A stretch of DNA of 5,254 bases from Candidatus Uhrbacteria bacterium (lineage in GTDB: Bacteria > Patescibacteriota > Patescibacteriia > UBA9934 > GWF2-40-263): contig JAHFIS010000066.1 of assembly GCA_023246275.1 (NCBI GenBank), positions 1-5,254 on the forward strand, in the 5' to 3' direction. The notes below the pieces were generated by a model. It did no database searches and had not been told where the DNA came from. It worked only from the letters and a program-made list of their open reading frames with translations. Shown here in pieces: positions 4,114 through 5,254 of this stretch; within the stretch, counting starts at the first letter, position 1; every line of letters starts with the position of its first letter. The position numbers and the translations under genes were made by a program.

Positions 4114-5254
4114 TTATTTCAACCCGCACGCCGCCCGGATGATCTCGGCACCCTTGCGCGCGTCGGACTTTGTCAGGTTCAGCATCGGACTGAGGAACAG
4201 CGTGCTTGGGTCCGTGAATTCGACGACCAGGCCGAGGCGGTAGCACTTCGCGGCGACGAGGACGGCGACGGGGAGGCGGAACTCGACGGCGAGGACCATC
4301 CCGACGCCGCGGACCTCCCGAACCTTTTTGAGCGATTCGAGCGGCTTGAGGAGATCGAGAAGATACGCGCCGACCGTCGCGGCGTTCTCGTCGAGCCGGT
4401 CGCGGACGATGATCTCGACGTTCTTTTCGACGGCGGCCAGGTCCTGGAACGCCCAGCCGAACGTCGGGTGCGAGGGGATGCCGCGGGCCTTCTGGAAGAC
4501 GCGCTCGGTGACCATCGTCGCGGCCATGGTCGCGTATCCTCCCGTGAACGACTTGCCGAGCGTGAGAATGTCGGGCTCGATGCCCCAGAGCTCGGACGCG
4601 AACAGTTTGCCGCACCGTCCCATGCAGGTGGCCACCTCGTCCATGACAAGCAGCACTCCGTGCTTGCGGCAGATGCGCTCGATCTCCTTGTAGAATCCGT
4701 CCGGCGGGATGACGCATCCGGCGTTCGTCCATACCGGCTCGGACAGGAACGCCGCCACGTCGCCGCGTTCTACGACGAGACGTTCGAACTCCTTGCAAAA
4801 TCCGATGCCGGACTTCGGCATTTTCATTTTCACGAACCCGTCGCATGCCGCCATCCGTTTGCCCGCCGCGTTGCCGACCGATGCCGCGCCGTACGTGTGG
4901 CCGTGGTACACCCCGTCAATCGAGACGATCGTCGGCTTTCCCGTCGCGGCGCGCGCGGCCTTGATGGCGAACTCGACGGCCTCGGACCCGGAGCAGGCGC
5001 GGAACACGCGGCTGAGCTTTCCCGGCGCGAGCTCGACGAGGCGCGACGCGAACTTCTCGTGCCGTTCGACGCGAAACCACGGCGGCTCGTGGAACCCGAG
5101 CCTAGCCTGCGCCGAGATCGCCTCGGCCATCTCCGCGTTCTTCCACCCGACGGTTCCCACGCACCAGCCGGTTTGGAAGTCGAGGAATTTCTTTCCATTC
5201 TTGTCGAAGACATACGACCCACGGCCGCGCACGAAATCGACGGGAGCGGAGCCG
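4114..5254 (-). CDS. Class III PLP-dependent aminotransferase (5' end beyond window)
   Basis: Fold-type I, class III (ornithine/acetylornithine/GABA/GSA group) aminotransferase, cytoplasmic, transferring an amino group through pyridoxal phosphate. Numbering from the GTG at 5232: CSGSEAVEFAIKAAR (80-94) is the PLP-phosphate loop, YHGHTYGA (109-116) the cofactor-stacking segment, SEPVWTNAGCVIPPDGF (164-180), LLVMDEVATCMGRCGKLFASE (194-214) with D198 binding the PLP ring nitrogen, and LGKSFTGGY (225-233) with K227 as Schiff-base lysine. HPTFGWAF (255-262) supplies the threonine from the second subunit. The frame stays open above 5232 to the window edge, reading GSAPVDFV before RGRGSYVFD. That matches the usual PVVFVRGEGAYLWD start of the family, so GTG 5232 is internal and some tens of residues are missing. 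EPVWTNAG departs from EPVQGEGG of ornithine-type enzymes and leans towards the GSA-aminotransferase style. The substrate cannot be decided. It heads the operon in this window. Confidence 0.92.
   Translation of the reverse strand, partial: GSAPVDFVRGRGSYVFDKNGKKFLDFQTGWCVGTVGWKNAEMAEAISAQARLGFHEPPWFRVERHEKFASRLVELAPGKLSRVFRACSGSEAVEFAIKAARAATGKPTIVSIDGVYHGHTYGAASVGNAAGKRMAACDGFVKMKMPKSGIGFCKEFERLVVERGDVAAFLSEPVWTNAGCVIPPDGFYKEIERICRKHGVLLVMDEVATCMGRCGKLFASELWGIEPDILTLGKSFTGGYATMAATMVTERVFQKARGIPSHPTFGWAFQDLAAVEKNVEIIVRDRLDENAATVGAYLLDLLKPLESLKKVREVRGVGMVLAVEFRLPVAVLVAAKCYRLGLVVEFTDPSTLFLSPMLNLTKSDARKGAEIIRAACGLK

Noticed and set aside
4085..4846. A 253-codon frame on the same strand inside the aminotransferase gene
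   Set aside because: It is a highly arginine-rich out-of-frame translation of the aminotransferase, whose own frame contains all PLP motifs.
1..5254. CRISPR arrays, insertion sequences, tRNA genes
   Set aside because: No regularly spaced repeats, transposase motifs, terminal inverted repeats or cloverleaf sequences were seen.

Overview
This is a compact, roughly 60% GC bacterial fragment using the standard bacterial code (no TGA is read through in any gene). The gene types suggest a candidate-phylum (Patescibacteria/CPR-like) lineage: a methyltransferase with an N-terminal membrane anchor, a divergent TIM-barrel protein, lineage-type hypothetical paralogues, tight packing and weak or absent Shine-Dalgarno sequences. 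That assignment is inference from style of gene content; there is no marker gene in the window.

Layout. Positions 1-172 (minus) hold the first 57 codons of a membrane-anchored protein that looks like a FAM173-type SAM-dependent methyltransferase and runs off the left edge. Only 5 bp away and divergent, 178-1191 (plus) encodes a complete APH-fold small-molecule kinase closest in motif pattern to N-acetylhexosamine 1-kinase (NahK). A consensus sigma-70-type promoter lies inside the methyltransferase coding region and would give the kinase an almost leaderless mRNA. A second plus-strand gene, 1260-2018, encodes a TIM-barrel protein resembling phosphoribosylanthranilate isomerase but without the usual catalytic cysteine position. 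The plus-strand unit ends at a strong bidirectional hairpin terminator (2059-2109).

The right half is a minus-strand operon read from the right edge: a class III PLP-dependent aminotransferase (4114 to beyond 5254, 5' end missing), then two tandem paralogous proteins of unknown function (3156-4109 and 2321-3142), with gaps of only 4 and 13 nt. The pair share a GVKPA motif, an EP.LAR..GW motif, a GF..G.P.SAI.GF motif and an APDV...L..K tail, and may be the least described element here.

The AT-richer convergent gap 2019-2320 is not empty. On the minus strand it has a promoter-like element (TTGACG, 17 nt, TGA-TAGTAT) about 180 nt upstream of the bidirectional terminator. This outlines a possible standalone small RNA of about 183 nt with no family that I recognise; it could instead be the 3' UTR of the minus-strand operon.

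No single pathway links the genes. A sugar kinase, an aminotransferase and a methyltransferase would fit small-molecule or cell-surface precursor metabolism, but nothing in the sequence proves they cooperate. No mobile element, CRISPR array, tRNA or rRNA is visible.
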